A program made the translations under genes and the position numbers. DNA of 64,000 nt from Dehalococcoidia bacterium. Its GTDB lineage: Bacteria > Chloroflexota > Dehalococcoidia > SM23-28-2 > RBG-16-64-32. The notes below the pieces were generated by a model. The model was not told the origin of the DNA. It saw only the letters and a program-made list of their open reading frames with translations, and did no database searches. This document shows positions 32,759 to 41,570 of this stretch, one piece after another. The stretch's first letter is position 1. Each line of letters starts with the position of its first letter. Where the stretch lies: NCBI GenBank assembly GCA_030649945.1, contig JAUSFE010000039.1, positions 1-64,000 on the forward strand. The letters are read 5' to 3'.

Positions 32759-33979
32759 ATGAGAGACGTAGCCATCATCGGCGCCGGCATGACGCGCTTC
32801 GGCAAATACCTGGACCGCGGGCTCAAGGAGTTGAGCCACGAGGCGGTGTCCTCGGCGCTGGCCGCCGCCGGCGTGGACAAGAGCGCCCTCCAGATAGCCG
32901 TCGTGGGCAACGCCGCCGCCGGCCTCATCACCGGGCAGGAGTGCATCCGCGCCCAGGTCATCCTGCGTGCCATGGGCATCGACAAGATCCCCATGGTCAA
33001 CACGGAGAACGCCTGCGCCAGCTCGTCCACCGCCCTCCAGGTGGCGTGGCTCTACGTCGCCTCCGGCATGTACGACGTGGCGCTGGCCCTGGGTGTGGAG
33101 AAGATGTACTCCGAAGACAAGGGGCGGATGATGGGTGCCTTCGGGGCCGGCGTGGATGTCGAGCAGTTGCGCACCATCATGGAGCAGCTCAAGCCGCCGT
33201 CGGAGCAGAAAGCGGGCGCAGAGAGCGGGGCGGGCAAGAGCCGCAGCGTCTTCATGGATATCTACGCCGCCGGCGCCCGCGCGCACATGTCCCGCTACGG
33301 CACCACGAAGGAACAGTTCGCCCGCATCGCCGTCAAGAACCACAACAACGGCAGCCTCAACCCCCACGCCCAGTATCGCGAGCGCTACACCCTCGAGGAG
33401 ATCCTGGAGTCTCCGCCCGTCGCTGAGCCGCTCACCCGGCTCATGTGCGCTCCCGTCGGCGACGGCGCCGCGGCCGCGGTACTCGTGAGCGAAGACGTCG
33501 TCCGCCGCTACACCACGAAGCCCGTCTGGATACGCGGCTCCGCGCTCGTCAGCGGCTCCGACTCGCCGTCCGAGGACGGCGGCACCGGGGCGCGGGCGGC
33601 CGGGCGCGCGCTGGCGATGGCGGGCATGACGATGGACGACATCGACGTTATGGAAGTGCACGACGCCTCGGCCCCGGCCGAACTGCTGCTCTACGAAGAG
33701 CTGGGACTCTGCGCCAGGGGAGAGGGCGGCCGGCTGATCGATGAAGGCGTCACAGAGATCGGCGGGCGGCTGCCGGTCAACACCAGCGGCGGCCTCATCG
33801 CCAAGGGGCATCCCGTGGGCGCGACCGGCGTCTCCCAGGCCTTCGAGATCTGGCTGCAGCTGCGGGGCGAGGCGGGAGACCGGCAGGTGCAGGGCGCCAG
33901 GGCCGGCCTTACCCACAACGGTGGCGGCATGGTGCGCGGCGAGGCAGCGGCGACGACGGCCCACGTGCTTTCCGTGTAG
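32759..33979 (+). CDS. Thiolase family protein (SCP2-like)
   Basis: The 406-residue thiolase-fold protein has AGGAGG 4 nt before the ATG. The nucleophile Cys is in NTENACASSSTALQ, the EVHDASAPAE motif replaces the thiolase His-Asp-Ala-Phe, and GHPVGATG is intact. The C-terminal CGG loop is THNGGGM, so the second Cys is absent. This set suggests a degradative or acyl-transfer thiolase of the SCP-x type. The DUF35 gene about 180 bp downstream is a likely partner. It belongs to the catabolic cluster that begins with the acyl-CoA dehydrogenase. Confidence 0.9.
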   Translation: MRDVAIIGAGMTRFGKYLDRGLKELSHEAVSSALAAAGVDKSALQIAVVGNAAAGLITGQECIRAQVILRAMGIDKIPMVNTENACASSSTALQVAWLYVASGMYDVALALGVEKMYSEDKGRMMGAFGAGVDVEQLRTIMEQLKPPSEQKAGAESGAGKSRSVFMDIYAAGARAHMSRYGTTKEQFARIAVKNHNNGSLNPHAQYRERYTLEEILESPPVAEPLTRLMCAPVGDGAAAAVLVSEDVVRRYTTKPVWIRGSALVSGSDSPSEDGGTGARAAGRALAMAGMTMDDIDVMEVHDASAPAELLLYEELGLCARGEGGRLIDEGVTEIGGRLPVNTSGGLIAKGHPVGATGVSQAFEIWLQLRGEAGDRQVQGARAGLTHNGGGMVRGEAAATTAHVLSV

Positions 33980-34002
33980 CCGCCGCGAGGCGCTTGAAAA
34001 GT

Positions 34003-34141
34003 ACCACGAAGACACAAAAATGGAACTGGGAACCTACAACTGGGAACTGGGAACTAAGCCCAACGGGCGGGCGGAACCATCCTCCAAGTTCCAAGTTCCA
34101 AGTTCCATCCTGCTATCTTTGTGTCTTAGTGTCTTTGTGGT
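34003..34141. mobile_element. Palindrome-ended repeat D2 with heptamer runs
   Basis: Ends ACCACGAAGACAC and, inverted, ACCACAAAGACACTAAGACAC. Inside are AACTGGG and CCAAGTT heptamer runs (34030-34107) rather than a C element. Confidence 0.6.
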
Positions 34142-34161
34142 CCAAGGGAAGGAGCCATCGC

Positions 34162-34584
34162 TTGCCTGAGACATCAACGACGCCCAAGCGCGTGCCCATG
34201 CGCGGCGCCCACCTGCGCCTGACCGAAGGCGAGGAGCCCGCGCTGGAGGGCTGCCGCTGCCCCCAGTGCGGCGATGTGTTCTACCCGCCGCGCTCCATCT
34301 GCCTCAACTGCTACCACGAGGGCCTGGACTCCATCGCCCTCAGCCGCCGCGGTACGCTCTACACCTTCACTATCGCCCGCATGTCGCTGCCCGGCGCCCT
34401 CGTCACCGCGCCCTACGTCATCGCCCAGGTGAAGCTGCCCGAGGGTGTGATCATCCCCACCGTGCTCACCGGCATCGACCCTGAGTCCGTGCAGATCGGC
34501 CTGGAGCTGGAGCTCGTGGTGGAGAAGGCCTCCGTGAACGCGGAAGGCGCCGAGGTCATGACGTTCAAGTTCCGCCCGGCGTAA
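34162..34584 (+). CDS. DUF35 (Zn-ribbon/OB-fold) acyl-CoA-binding protein
   Basis: The start is best placed at the TTG at 34162, since AAGGAG lies 7 nt upstream; an ATG at 34198 would give a shorter form. The 140-residue protein has an N-terminal helix, Zn-ribbon Cys pairs in CRCPQCGD and SICLNCYHE, and the OB fold from RRGTLYTFTIARM to FKFRPA. It is flanked by two thiolase-family genes, one of which is probably its catalytic partner. It is a paralogue of the DUF35 protein at 3545-3964. Confidence 0.88.
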   Translation: MPETSTTPKRVPMRGAHLRLTEGEEPALEGCRCPQCGDVFYPPRSICLNCYHEGLDSIALSRRGTLYTFTIARMSLPGALVTAPYVIAQVKLPEGVIIPTVLTGIDPESVQIGLELELVVEKASVNAEGAEVMTFKFRPA

Positions 34585-34617
34585 CATGGGCAATCGGCAA
34601 GCAGCAATGGGCAATTC

Positions 34618-34692
34618 GTCTTGTCATCCTGAGCGCAAATCCGTCCGTCTCGTGGCGCCAGCGTATCTTCGCGAAGGATCTGGGGAGGGGAC
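34618..34692. repeat. Dispersed TGTCATCCTGAGCG...GAAGGATCTGGGG repeat
   Basis: TGTCATCCTGAGCG at 34622 and CTTCGCGAAGGATCTGGGG at 34667 match the interior of elements B1 and B2 and the units of the nadB upstream array. It is a free-standing copy between the DUF35 and thiolase genes. Confidence 0.7.
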
Positions 34693-34752
34693 CACGCCCG
34701 CTCGGGACGTTCACCGCCAGATCCCGTTCGCATTCTCCTCAGGAGGAACCAC

Positions 34753-35874
34753 ATGGCCAACCGAGTAGTCATCCTGGGCGTCGGCCTTCACCCCTTCGGG
34801 CGGCACCCGGACAAGAGCATCGGCGACATGGCGCGGGTGGCCGCGCTGGCGGCGCTAAAGGACGCCGGCGTCCCGTACAAGGACGTCCAGGCGGGGTTCT
34901 GCGCGCACGTGAACCAGGGCGTCGCCGCCGGGCTGCGCACCTTCGGACAGGTGGGCATGACCGGCATCCCCATTACTAACGTCGAACTGGCCTGCGCCAG
35001 CTCCTCCCGCGCCGCCATGCTGGCCGCCGACGCCATCTCCACCGGCATCTACGACCTGGCGATGGTGATCGGCGTCGAGAAGATGGACCGGGGGCTGCTC
35101 TCGGGCGTCGGCGGGCGCGAGGGCGGCTACAACGAATCCATGGGCATCAACCTCATGCCCGCCCTCTACGCCATGTGGGCGCAGCGGCACATGCACCTCC
35201 ACGGCACGAAGCGAGAACACTTCGCCCGTGTCTCGGAGAAGTCGCACCGCAACGGCGCGCTCAACCCCAACGCGCAGTACCAGAAGGCCCTCAACCTGGA
35301 GGACATCCTCAACTCCCGCATGATCGCGGACCCCATCACGCTCTACGAGTGCTCGCCGACGACGGACGGGGCCTCTGCCGTGGTCCTGGCGTCAGAGAAA
35401 CGGGCGCAGCAGCACACGGCGCACCCCGTCTTCCTGGACACCTGGGTGGGCGGCACGCCCCAGTACGTGCGCGGCGAGCCGGAGCTGTCCGAGGGCCCGA
35501 ACGCCGTGCTGGCGCGCAAGGCCTACGACAAGGCGGGGCTGGGCCCCCGCGACGTGGACGTGGCCCAGGTGCACGACGCGTTCAGCCCCGGCGAGGTCTT
35601 CCTGGCCGAGGAGCTGGGGTTCTGTCCGGTGGGAGAGGGCGGACCCTTCGTCTGGGAGGGCAACACGGAGATCACGGGCCGCATCCCCATCAACACGGAC
35701 GGCGGCCTGCTGTCCCGCGGCCATCCCATCGGCGCCACTGGCGGGGCCATGATCACGGAGCTGACGTTGCAACTGCGCGGCCTGGCCGGGCCCCGGCAGG
35801 TGGAGGGCGCCCGGACGGCCCTCATGCACAACGCCGGCATCGGCGGCGTGAACGTGATCGTGCTCAAGCGCTAA
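34753..35874 (+). CDS. Thiolase family protein
   Basis: The 373-residue protein has GGAGG 6 nt before the ATG. The acyl-accepting Cys is in NVELACASSSRAA, followed by VHDAFSPGEVFLAEELGF, the NTDGGLLSRGHPIGATGG loop with catalytic His, and a MHNAGIGG C-terminus that lacks the second Cys. It is closest to the SCP2/acetyl-CoA acetyltransferase group often found with DUF35 proteins. It closes the plus-strand catabolic cluster. Its TAA stop contains the TA border of repeat element A2. Confidence 0.9.
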   Translation: MANRVVILGVGLHPFGRHPDKSIGDMARVAALAALKDAGVPYKDVQAGFCAHVNQGVAAGLRTFGQVGMTGIPITNVELACASSSRAAMLAADAISTGIYDLAMVIGVEKMDRGLLSGVGGREGGYNESMGINLMPALYAMWAQRHMHLHGTKREHFARVSEKSHRNGALNPNAQYQKALNLEDILNSRMIADPITLYECSPTTDGASAVVLASEKRAQQHTAHPVFLDTWVGGTPQYVRGEPELSEGPNAVLARKAYDKAGLGPRDVDVAQVHDAFSPGEVFLAEELGFCPVGEGGPFVWEGNTEITGRIPINTDGGLLSRGHPIGATGGAMITELTLQLRGLAGPRQVEGARTALMHNAGIGGVNVIVLKR

Positions 35875-36106
35875 GCGCAGTTCCCACGGACGTCGTTTGC
35901 AGATACCGCTAAGTGGTGCCGCGCCAAGCTGCCTCCCTGCGTAGCACGGGGGTACAGGGGGCGGAGCCCCATGTCGGGGTCTGGGGGTGTCCCCCAGATA
36001 ACATCCCGGGCGGGTGGGTGGGACGCACGGCATCGCGATTGCGGAACGGTGGGGCCGGGTGGGAGCCGGGCGCCGCCGTGGACAACCTTGGCGGGAACTA
36101 CAGCTA
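35872..36106. mobile_element. MITE-like element A2 with hairpin core
   Basis: The element is 235 bp between TA borders. Left end GCAGTTCCCACGGACG, right end inverted GCTGTAGTTCCCGCC, more diverged than in A1. Outside bases are C and G (CTAG target). The interior CAGGGGGCGGAGCCCC and TCTGGGGGTGTCCCCCAGA match the C elements, and the rest (GATACCGCTAAGTGG, GGGTGGGTGGGACGCAC) matches A3. Confidence 0.68.
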
Positions 36107-36146
36107 GCAGGGCCGCGGGGTCCGCTAGAGGCTTACGCCCCGCCGC

Positions 36147-36656
36147 TCAGCGGCCGAGTTCGAAGCGGGCGAAGCGGCGGATGCGGATGTTCTCGCCGGT
36201 CCTGGCGATGGTCTCGTTCACCAGGTCCCCAACGGTGCGCGACTCGTCCTGGACGAAGGGCTGGAGCAGGAGCACCACTTCCTTCGGGTCCTCTTTGCAG
36301 TCCGCCGGCACTTCGTCCTGAGTCACGTACAGCGGGTTGGCGCCGGCGATGTGCAGCGCCACCTGCTGCGCCAGCGTCTTGAAGTCGTCCGTGCGCGCCA
36401 CGAAGTCGGTCTCGCAGTTGATCTCGACCATGGCCGCCAGGCGCTTGTTGTGGTGCATGTAGGTTTCGATGGTGCCGTCCGCGGTGACGCGCTCGGCGCG
36501 CTTCATCGCGGTGTCGAATCCCTTCTTGCGCAGGATACCCTTCGCCTTTTCGAAGTCGCCGGCGGCTTTCTCGAGCGCGTTCTTGCAATCGAGCATGCCG
36601 GCGCCGGTCTCCTCGCGCAGCCTCTTAACGTCGTCTGCAGTAATAGCCATGGCCAT
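36147..36656 (-). CDS. tsf: Elongation factor Ts (short form)
   Basis: EF-Ts exchanges GDP on EF-Tu. The protein has only 169 residues, near the length of short Thermus-like and mitochondrial-type forms rather than the 280 of E. coli. The N-terminal UBA-like domain VKRLREETGAGMLDCKNAL and the catalytic TDFVAR motif (INCETDFVARTDDF) are intact. It ends after one core subdomain. An AGGAG lies 10 nt before the first ATG; a second ATG two codons later is possible. It follows rpsB by 18 bp, the usual rpsB-tsf order. Confidence 0.95.
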   Translation of the reverse strand: MAMAITADDVKRLREETGAGMLDCKNALEKAAGDFEKAKGILRKKGFDTAMKRAERVTADGTIETYMHHNKRLAAMVEINCETDFVARTDDFKTLAQQVALHIAGANPLYVTQDEVPADCKEDPKEVVLLLQPFVQDESRTVGDLVNETIARTGENIRIRRFARFELGR

Positions 36657-36674
36657 TTAGGGTTCGCTCCTGGT

Positions 36675-37718
36675 CTAGGGGGATTCGGTCTGGTCTGCGG
36701 GCTCGCCGGCGGGCTCGGGCGCGGGCTCTGCCGTTGCCGGCGCCTCGGCCTCGGCGGACGGCGCCTCGGCCGCGGTCTCGTCCGACTGCGCGGCGGCGGC
36801 AGCCTCGGTGGCGGCGGCCTCGGTGGCGGCGGCAGCCTCGGCTTCGGCGGCAGCGGCAGCGGTCACGGCCTCGGCGGCTGCCACGGCCTCTGCCGCCTCA
36901 GCCTCCGCGGCCTCGTGGCGGGCCTGCACTTCGGCGGGTGAGGGCTCGTCCGGCGTGGCGACGTACCCGGTCTGCGTGTACGCGCTCACTTCGACGTCTT
37001 CCGCCTCCAGCGCGGCCTGCTGCGCGTACTCGCGGGCGGTGAGGCCCTCGAGCACGGAGTCGGCGATTCGGGCCGTGATCAGCTTGATGGCGCGGATGGC
37101 GTCGTCGTTCGAGGGGATCGGGAAGTCGATGACGTCCGGGTTGCAGTTGGTGTCCACGAGGGAGACGATGGCCGTGCCCATGCGCAGGGCCTCCGCGACG
37201 GCGATGCCCTCCTTGGTAGTATCGACGATGTAGACCGCGCCGGGGAGCGCTGTCATCTCCTTGATGCCGCCCAGGTAGCGGTTGAGGCGGGTGATTTCCT
37301 CCTCCACCTTCAGGCGCTCCTTCTTGGCCAGGTAGTCAAGCTCGCCGCGGGCGCGGGCGTCCTCGAGGCGGACGAGGTGGTCGATGCGGCCCTGGATGCT
37401 GTGGAAATTGGTCAGCGTGCCCCCCAGCCAGCGCGTCGTCACGTAGGGCATGCCGCAGCGGCGCGCCTCCGTCTCCACCGCCTCCTGCGCCTGCCGCTTG
37501 GTGCCGACGAAGAGGATGGTGGCGCCGTCCGCGACGAGATCCCGGACGAAAGCACAGGAGGCTTCCAGCCGCTGGACCGTCTGCTGGAGGTCCAGGATGT
37601 GGATGCCGTTACGCTCGGTAAAGATGAACTTGCGCATCTTCGGGTTCCAGCGCCGGGTCTGGTGCCCGAAGTGCACGCCCGCTTCCAGCAGGGACTTCAT
37701 GGATACAGCTGCAGCCAA
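36675..37718 (-). CDS. rpsB: 30S ribosomal protein uS2 with long Ala/Glu-rich C-terminal extension
   Basis: The start is the TTG at 37718, with AAGGAG 6 nt upstream, giving 347 residues (MAAAVSMKSLLEAG). The uS2 core is complete to about residue 245: GVHFGHQTRRWNPKM, FVGTKRQAQ, TRWLGGTLTNF, VDTNCNPDVIDFPIPSNDDAIRAI. The last 100 residues are a low-complexity tail of Ala, Glu, Pro and Thr with no fold motif. Such tails occur in uS2 of some GC-rich bacteria. An extended -10 promoter lies 31 bp upstream. tsf follows. Confidence 0.97.
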   Translation of the reverse strand: MAAAVSMKSLLEAGVHFGHQTRRWNPKMRKFIFTERNGIHILDLQQTVQRLEASCAFVRDLVADGATILFVGTKRQAQEAVETEARRCGMPYVTTRWLGGTLTNFHSIQGRIDHLVRLEDARARGELDYLAKKERLKVEEEITRLNRYLGGIKEMTALPGAVYIVDTTKEGIAVAEALRMGTAIVSLVDTNCNPDVIDFPIPSNDDAIRAIKLITARIADSVLEGLTAREYAQQAALEAEDVEVSAYTQTGYVATPDEPSPAEVQARHEAAEAEAAEAVAAAEAVTAAAAAEAEAAAATEAAATEAAAAAQSDETAAEAPSAEAEAPATAEPAPEPAGEPADQTESP

Positions 37719-37748
37719 ATAACTCTCCTTTGGGATGTCCAAACGCTG

Positions 37749-37754
37749 AGTATA
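37749..37754 (-). promoter_or_regulatory. Extended -10 promoter of rpsB-tsf
   Basis: Minus-strand TTTGCTATACT, an extended -10. The same TTTGCTATACT precedes the tRNA-Ser gene. Confidence 0.65.
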
Positions 37755-37802
37755 GCAAACGGAGACGGCAAATGGGAAATGCGGGTCCCGTCTCGGTTCC
37801 CG

Positions 37803-37832
37803 TTGGCCATTCCCCTTAGCGTCTGCTATATT
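37803..37832 (+). promoter_or_regulatory. Promoter of the FmdB-like gene
   Basis: TTGGCC, an 18-bp spacer, and TATATT with a TGC extension, about 54 bp before the start codon. Confidence 0.65.
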
Positions 37833-37885
37833 AGAGCCAGAGCTGCCCGGGCGGGCGGTTTTTCCACTATGGGAGGTCGGTAGCC

Positions 37886-38182
37886 TTGCCTGTCTATGAA
37901 TACAGGTGCAGCAAGGGTCATAACTACGAGCGAACAGAGGGGTTCGACGCGCCCAGCCGCCAGCGCTGCCTGACGTGCAGCGCGCCGGCCCGCCGCCGCA
38001 TCAGCCTGCCTGCCGTCATCTTCAAGGGCAGCGGCTTTTACAGCACGGACAACCGCAAGGGCGGCAGCAGCGGCAACGGCAGCGCCCCGAGCGACTCCGC
38101 TGCGGCCAAGGACGGACCCTCGCACGCTGACGCCCCCCAGCCCCCGGCCGAGACGAAGGTGGAGGCGGCAAAGGCGGAATAG
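37886..38182 (+). CDS. FmdB family zinc-ribbon protein
   Basis: TTG start with GGGAGG upstream; 98 residues. The N-terminal 45 residues are the FmdB/CxxC_CxxC_SSSS ribbon: [14 protein letters not shown], then [13 protein letters not shown], and [10 protein letters not shown]. The rest is a low-complexity Ser/Gly/Ala/Lys tail. Family members are small putative regulatory or nucleic-acid-binding proteins with no firm function. It is expressed from its own promoter, divergent from rpsB. Confidence 0.88.
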   Translation: MPVYEYRCSKGHNYERTEGFDAPSRQRCLTCSAPARRRISLPAVIFKGSGFYSTDNRKGGSSGNGSAPSDSAAAKDGPSHADAPQPPAETKVEAAKAE

Positions 38183-38185
38183 CTA

Positions 38186-38283
38186 ACCTCCAACCTCCAA
38201 CCTCCAACCTCCAACCTCCAACCTCCAACCTCCAACCTCCAACCTCTAACCTCCAACCTCCAACCTCTAACCTCCAACCTCCA
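38186..38283. repeat. Heptamer tandem array (ACCTCCA)
   Basis: About 14 contiguous copies of the 7-bp unit ACCTCCA with two ACCTCTA variants, between the fmdB-like gene and dtd. There are no spacers. Confidence 0.93.
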
Positions 38284-38325
38284 TTCCCTCTTCCTCCTTC
38301 CCTCCGTCCCAGCCACAATGCGGGT

Positions 38326-38793
38326 ATGCGAGTCGTGCTGCAGCGGGTCAGCCGCGCCTCCGTCACCGTCGAGGGCGAGGCCGTCGCGGCCATCGGCAGG
38401 GGCTTGCTCCTGCTCGTGGGGGTGGCGGACGGCGACGGCGAGCGGGAGGCGCAGCGGCTGGCCCAGAAGTGCGCGGAGATGCGGGTGTTCTCGGACGAAG
38501 AGGGGCGGTTCAACCTCGCGTTGCCCGACGTCGGCGGCGAGGCGCTGGTGGTGAGCCAGTTCACGCTGCTGGCGGACGCGCGCCGAGGGCGGCGGCCCAG
38601 CTTCACCCGCGCGGCGCCCCCGCAGACCGCCGAGCCCCTGGTGGAGCTGTTCGCGGAGAAGCTGCGCGCGCTGGGAATCACCACGCAGACCGGGCGCTTC
38701 GGGGCCAGGATGCGGGTGGAGCTGGTGAACGAGGGGCCGGTGACGATAGTGCTGGACAGCGAGACGTTCGAGCGGCCGCGGCGGACGAGTTAG
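38326..38793 (+). CDS. dtd: D-aminoacyl-tRNA deacylase
   Basis: DTD removes D-amino acids and misattached glycine from tRNA. The 155-residue protein has the expected length and both signature motifs: SQFTLLAD in the middle (about 79-86) and [12 protein letters not shown] near the end. The N-terminus [18 protein letters not shown] is typical. It converges with nadC and the two overlap by 4 bp at their 3' ends. Confidence 0.96.
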   Translation: MRVVLQRVSRASVTVEGEAVAAIGRGLLLLVGVADGDGEREAQRLAQKCAEMRVFSDEEGRFNLALPDVGGEALVVSQFTLLADARRGRRPSFTRAAPPQTAEPLVELFAEKLRALGITTQTGRFGARMRVELVNEGPVTIVLDSETFERPRRTS

Positions 38794-39668
38794 CCGCCCA
38801 CCTCCACCTCCAGGCTCATGTCCAGCGCCTGCGCCGAGTGCGTGATCGCGCCCATCGAGATGAAATCGACGCCGGTCTCGGCGACGCGGCGGGCGTTCTC
38901 GATGGTGATGCCGCCTGAGGCCTCCAGGAGCGGGCGCGGATCGTGCGCTGCGGCCAGGCGCACGGCATCCCGCATCAGCGGCAGGGCCATGTTGTCCAGC
39001 AGCAGCTCGTCCGCGCCCGCAGCCAGCGCCGCGCGGGCCATCTCCAGGTCCGTCACCTCGATCTCGATCTTCGCGCCCGGGTTCGCCTGCCGGGCCAAGC
39101 GCACGGCGTCGGGAATGCCCAGGCCCCGGGCGCGCAGGGCGGCCAGATGGTTGTCCTTGATGAGCACGCCGCCGGCCAGGTCCAGCCGGTGGTTCGTGCC
39201 GCCGCCCGTGCGCACGGCGTACTTCTGGAGCACGCGCAGGCCAGGGATGGTCTTGCGCGTGTCTCGCAGGCGGCAGCCGGTACCCTCAATGGCGCGCACC
39301 ACCTGATGCGCCGCGGTGGCGACGCCGCTGAGGTGACTGAGAAAGTTGAGGGCAACGCGCTCCGCCCGCAGGATCGAGGCGAGGGCGCCCTCGACGCGGG
39401 CAACAGCGTCGCCGGGGGAGAGGGGATCGCCGTCCGCGCGTTCGGGGCGCCAGGAGAGAGCGGCGTCGACGGCGGCGAACGTCGCGCGGGCGACGGGCAG
39501 TCCGGCGAGCACGCCTTCGGCTTTGGCGATGATGGTCGCGTATCCGCGCTGGTCCGGCGGGACGAGAGCGGCGGTTGTGATGTCGTTACCGGCGCGGTCT
39601 TCAGCGAGAGCGGCGGCGACGAGCTTCAGGACGAGAACGGGGTCGGGTTCTGGTCCGGGAGGCTTCAT
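38790..39668 (-). CDS. nadC: Nicotinate-nucleotide pyrophosphorylase (carboxylating)
   Basis: NadC converts quinolinate and PRPP to nicotinate mononucleotide. The 292-residue length fits. Phosphate and quinolinate sites are visible: [11 protein letters not shown], the lysine in [30 protein letters not shown] and LEASGGI. It is separated from nadB and nadA by about 5 kb of unrelated genes, so the pathway is clustered but not one operon. No copy of the nadA operator palindrome was seen upstream. Confidence 0.96.
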   Translation of the reverse strand: MKPPGPEPDPVLVLKLVAAALAEDRAGNDITTAALVPPDQRGYATIIAKAEGVLAGLPVARATFAAVDAALSWRPERADGDPLSPGDAVARVEGALASILRAERVALNFLSHLSGVATAAHQVVRAIEGTGCRLRDTRKTIPGLRVLQKYAVRTGGGTNHRLDLAGGVLIKDNHLAALRARGLGIPDAVRLARQANPGAKIEIEVTDLEMARAALAAGADELLLDNMALPLMRDAVRLAAAHDPRPLLEASGGITIENARRVAETGVDFISMGAITHSAQALDMSLEVEVGG

Positions 39669-39793
39669 ACAGAGATCGTGAGGGCCAAGGGGTCAGCGGG
39701 TCAAGGGGGCGGGGGGTTAGCGGGTGATGGGCGGTGGGTGATGGGTGGAGGGAGGAGGCCTGCTCTTGGATGCAGAGTGACGATAGCTGACGC

Positions 39794-40657
39794 CTACGCG
39801 CGGAGGTCGCGGCGGCGGAAGACGTAGACCGCGATAGCGAGGAAGGCGAGACTGTACAGGGCCAGGACGAGCGCGGCCACGTTGGGGTCGGGCAGCTCGC
39901 TCGGGACGGGCAGCTCGCGGAAGGCGATGTGGTTGTATTCGCCGGTACCGATGCGGTTGGCGCCCATGAGGGCCTGCGCGTAGTGGCCCGGGAACAGGTC
40001 GCGCAGGTCATGGAGGAAGGTGCCGCTTTCGTTGAAGATGGCGAGCGTGATCGATTCAGCGATGATGTAGGCCATGACCCCTGCCGCGCCGATCGCCGTG
40101 GAGCGACCGACGACGGCCAGACAGAAGGCGAGCATCCCGTAAGGTATGACGGCGTAGCCCGCGCGCAGGATCATGAGCGCGACCTCGGGCGCCGAAGGCC
40201 CGTCCGGCACATCGAGTGTGATGGGCTGGTCAGCGAAAGACGTGGCGAGGAGAGAAAAGCCGAGACCGGCTGCCAGCGCCAGGAGAAGGGAGAGGGCGGA
40301 CACGAGGACGAGCCCGGCCAACTTCACCGCCAGGTACTGGGTGCGAGATTGACCGCGAATGAGCGCCTGTCTGACGGTGCCCCAGTTGTACTCAGTGGCC
40401 ACGACTGACGACACGAGTATTCCCACGAATAGGGCGCCCCAGAACTGCCCCGAGTCCAGGAGCGAAGGGATCGACCAGGGGAAAGCGAATGTGTGGAGGC
40501 TGGTCTGCCTGTATTGGAGATCGTTCTGGTCGTGCCACTCCGCGTACCCGCCGACCCAGATGACAATCGCCGCGCCGCCGATCATGAAGAGCACCAGCCC
40601 GTACGGCAACCAGCGCTTGCGCACCTTGAGCAGCTCAGCGGCGAGGAGGCTACCCAC
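39794..40657 (-). CDS. ABC-2 family transporter permease
   Basis: The 287-residue protein begins GSLLAAELLKVRKRWLPYGLVLFM, the usual opening of ABC-2 permeases, and has six predicted helices. It contains TEYNWGTVRQALIRGQSRTQYLAVK, an ABC-2 EAA-like region. It overlaps the preceding ATPase gene by 8 bp. The pair is probably an exporter, but the substrate is unknown. Confidence 0.88.
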   Translation of the reverse strand: MGSLLAAELLKVRKRWLPYGLVLFMIGGAAIVIWVGGYAEWHDQNDLQYRQTSLHTFAFPWSIPSLLDSGQFWGALFVGILVSSVVATEYNWGTVRQALIRGQSRTQYLAVKLAGLVLVSALSLLLALAAGLGFSLLATSFADQPITLDVPDGPSAPEVALMILRAGYAVIPYGMLAFCLAVVGRSTAIGAAGVMAYIIAESITLAIFNESGTFLHDLRDLFPGHYAQALMGANRIGTGEYNHIAFRELPVPSELPDPNVAALVLALYSLAFLAIAVYVFRRRDLRA

Positions 40658-41570
40658 TCTTCTCCTCCTCGCCGGTCACTTCCAGGAAGAAGTCCTCGAG
40701 CGTGCTTTCGCGCGGGCGCATCTCCGAGATATAGACCCGCTGTTCGGCGAGGGCGCGGCTCAGCTCCCACGCGCGTTCGGGCGGTGCTTCCACTACAAGC
40801 CCGTCCCGGCCGTCGGCCGTGACGCTAGGCACCCAGTCGAGTGCCTGGAGCGCCGCGAGCGCCTTCTCGGTGTCCGTGACGCGCAGCTCGAGCACGCCGC
40901 TGCGGTGGGTCAGGTCGGCGACCGCGCCGTGGGCGATAAGGCGGCCCTCCTTGATGATCGCGACCTCGTCGCACATCTGCTCGACCTCGCTCAGCAGGTG
41001 GCTCGATACGAAGACCGTCCTCCCGTCGGCGGCCAGGCTGCGGAGCAGCTCGCGCACCTCGCGGATGCCGGCCGGATCGAGGCCGTTGGTGGGCTCGTCG
41101 AGGACCAGGAACTCCGGGTCGTGCAACAGCGCGGCAGCCAGAGCGAGGCGCTGGCGCATGCCGAGCGAGTAGCTCCGGACCTTATCGCCCGCGCGGGCGG
41201 CCAGGTCGACTGTCTCGAGAACCGACGCGATACGCTCGCGGGTGGCGCCGCCGGAGAGCGCGGCCCAGATACGCAGGTTGTCGCGGGCGGAGAGATCTGG
41301 GTATGCCTGCGACCCCTCGAGGAGCGAGCCGGTGCGGCGCAAGGCTTCCGTCAGGTGCGTGCGGGTGTCAAGCCCGAACAGCTCGACGTGGCCGGCGGTC
41401 GGCGCGATCAGGCCAAGGACCAGGTTGATGGCCGTGGTCTTGCCCGCGCCGTTGGGGCCCAGGAAGCCGTAGACAGTACCGCGGGGGATATCCAGGGTGA
41501 GATCGCTCAGGGCGAGACGGCGGCCATAGCGCTTGCTGAGACCGATGGTGCGGAGGACAGGCTCAGACAT
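40650..41570 (-). CDS. ABC transporter ATP-binding protein
   Basis: The 306-residue ATPase starts at MSEPVLRTIGLSKRYG; a GTG two codons upstream is possible. Walker A is GPNGAGKTT, signature YSLGMRQRLALA, and Walker B FLVLDEPTNGLDP. The C-terminal 90 residues carry the DUF4162-like domain typical of ABC-2 drug and bacitracin-type exporters (VLELRVTDTEKALAAL). It overlaps its permease. Upstream, on the same strand, is the two-component pair, but no regulatory link is proven. Confidence 0.92.
   Translation of the reverse strand: MSEPVLRTIGLSKRYGRRLALSDLTLDIPRGTVYGFLGPNGAGKTTAINLVLGLIAPTAGHVELFGLDTRTHLTEALRRTGSLLEGSQAYPDLSARDNLRIWAALSGGATRERIASVLETVDLAARAGDKVRSYSLGMRQRLALAAALLHDPEFLVLDEPTNGLDPAGIREVRELLRSLAADGRTVFVSSHLLSEVEQMCDEVAIIKEGRLIAHGAVADLTHRSGVLELRVTDTEKALAALQALDWVPSVTADGRDGLVVEAPPERAWELSRALAEQRVYISEMRPRESTLEDFFLEVTGEEEKSG

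Noticed and set aside
38186-38283. Possible CRISPR array at the ACCTCCA repeats (and at 9201-9303)
   Set aside because: Units are 7 bp and contiguous, with no unique spacers and no cas genes nearby.
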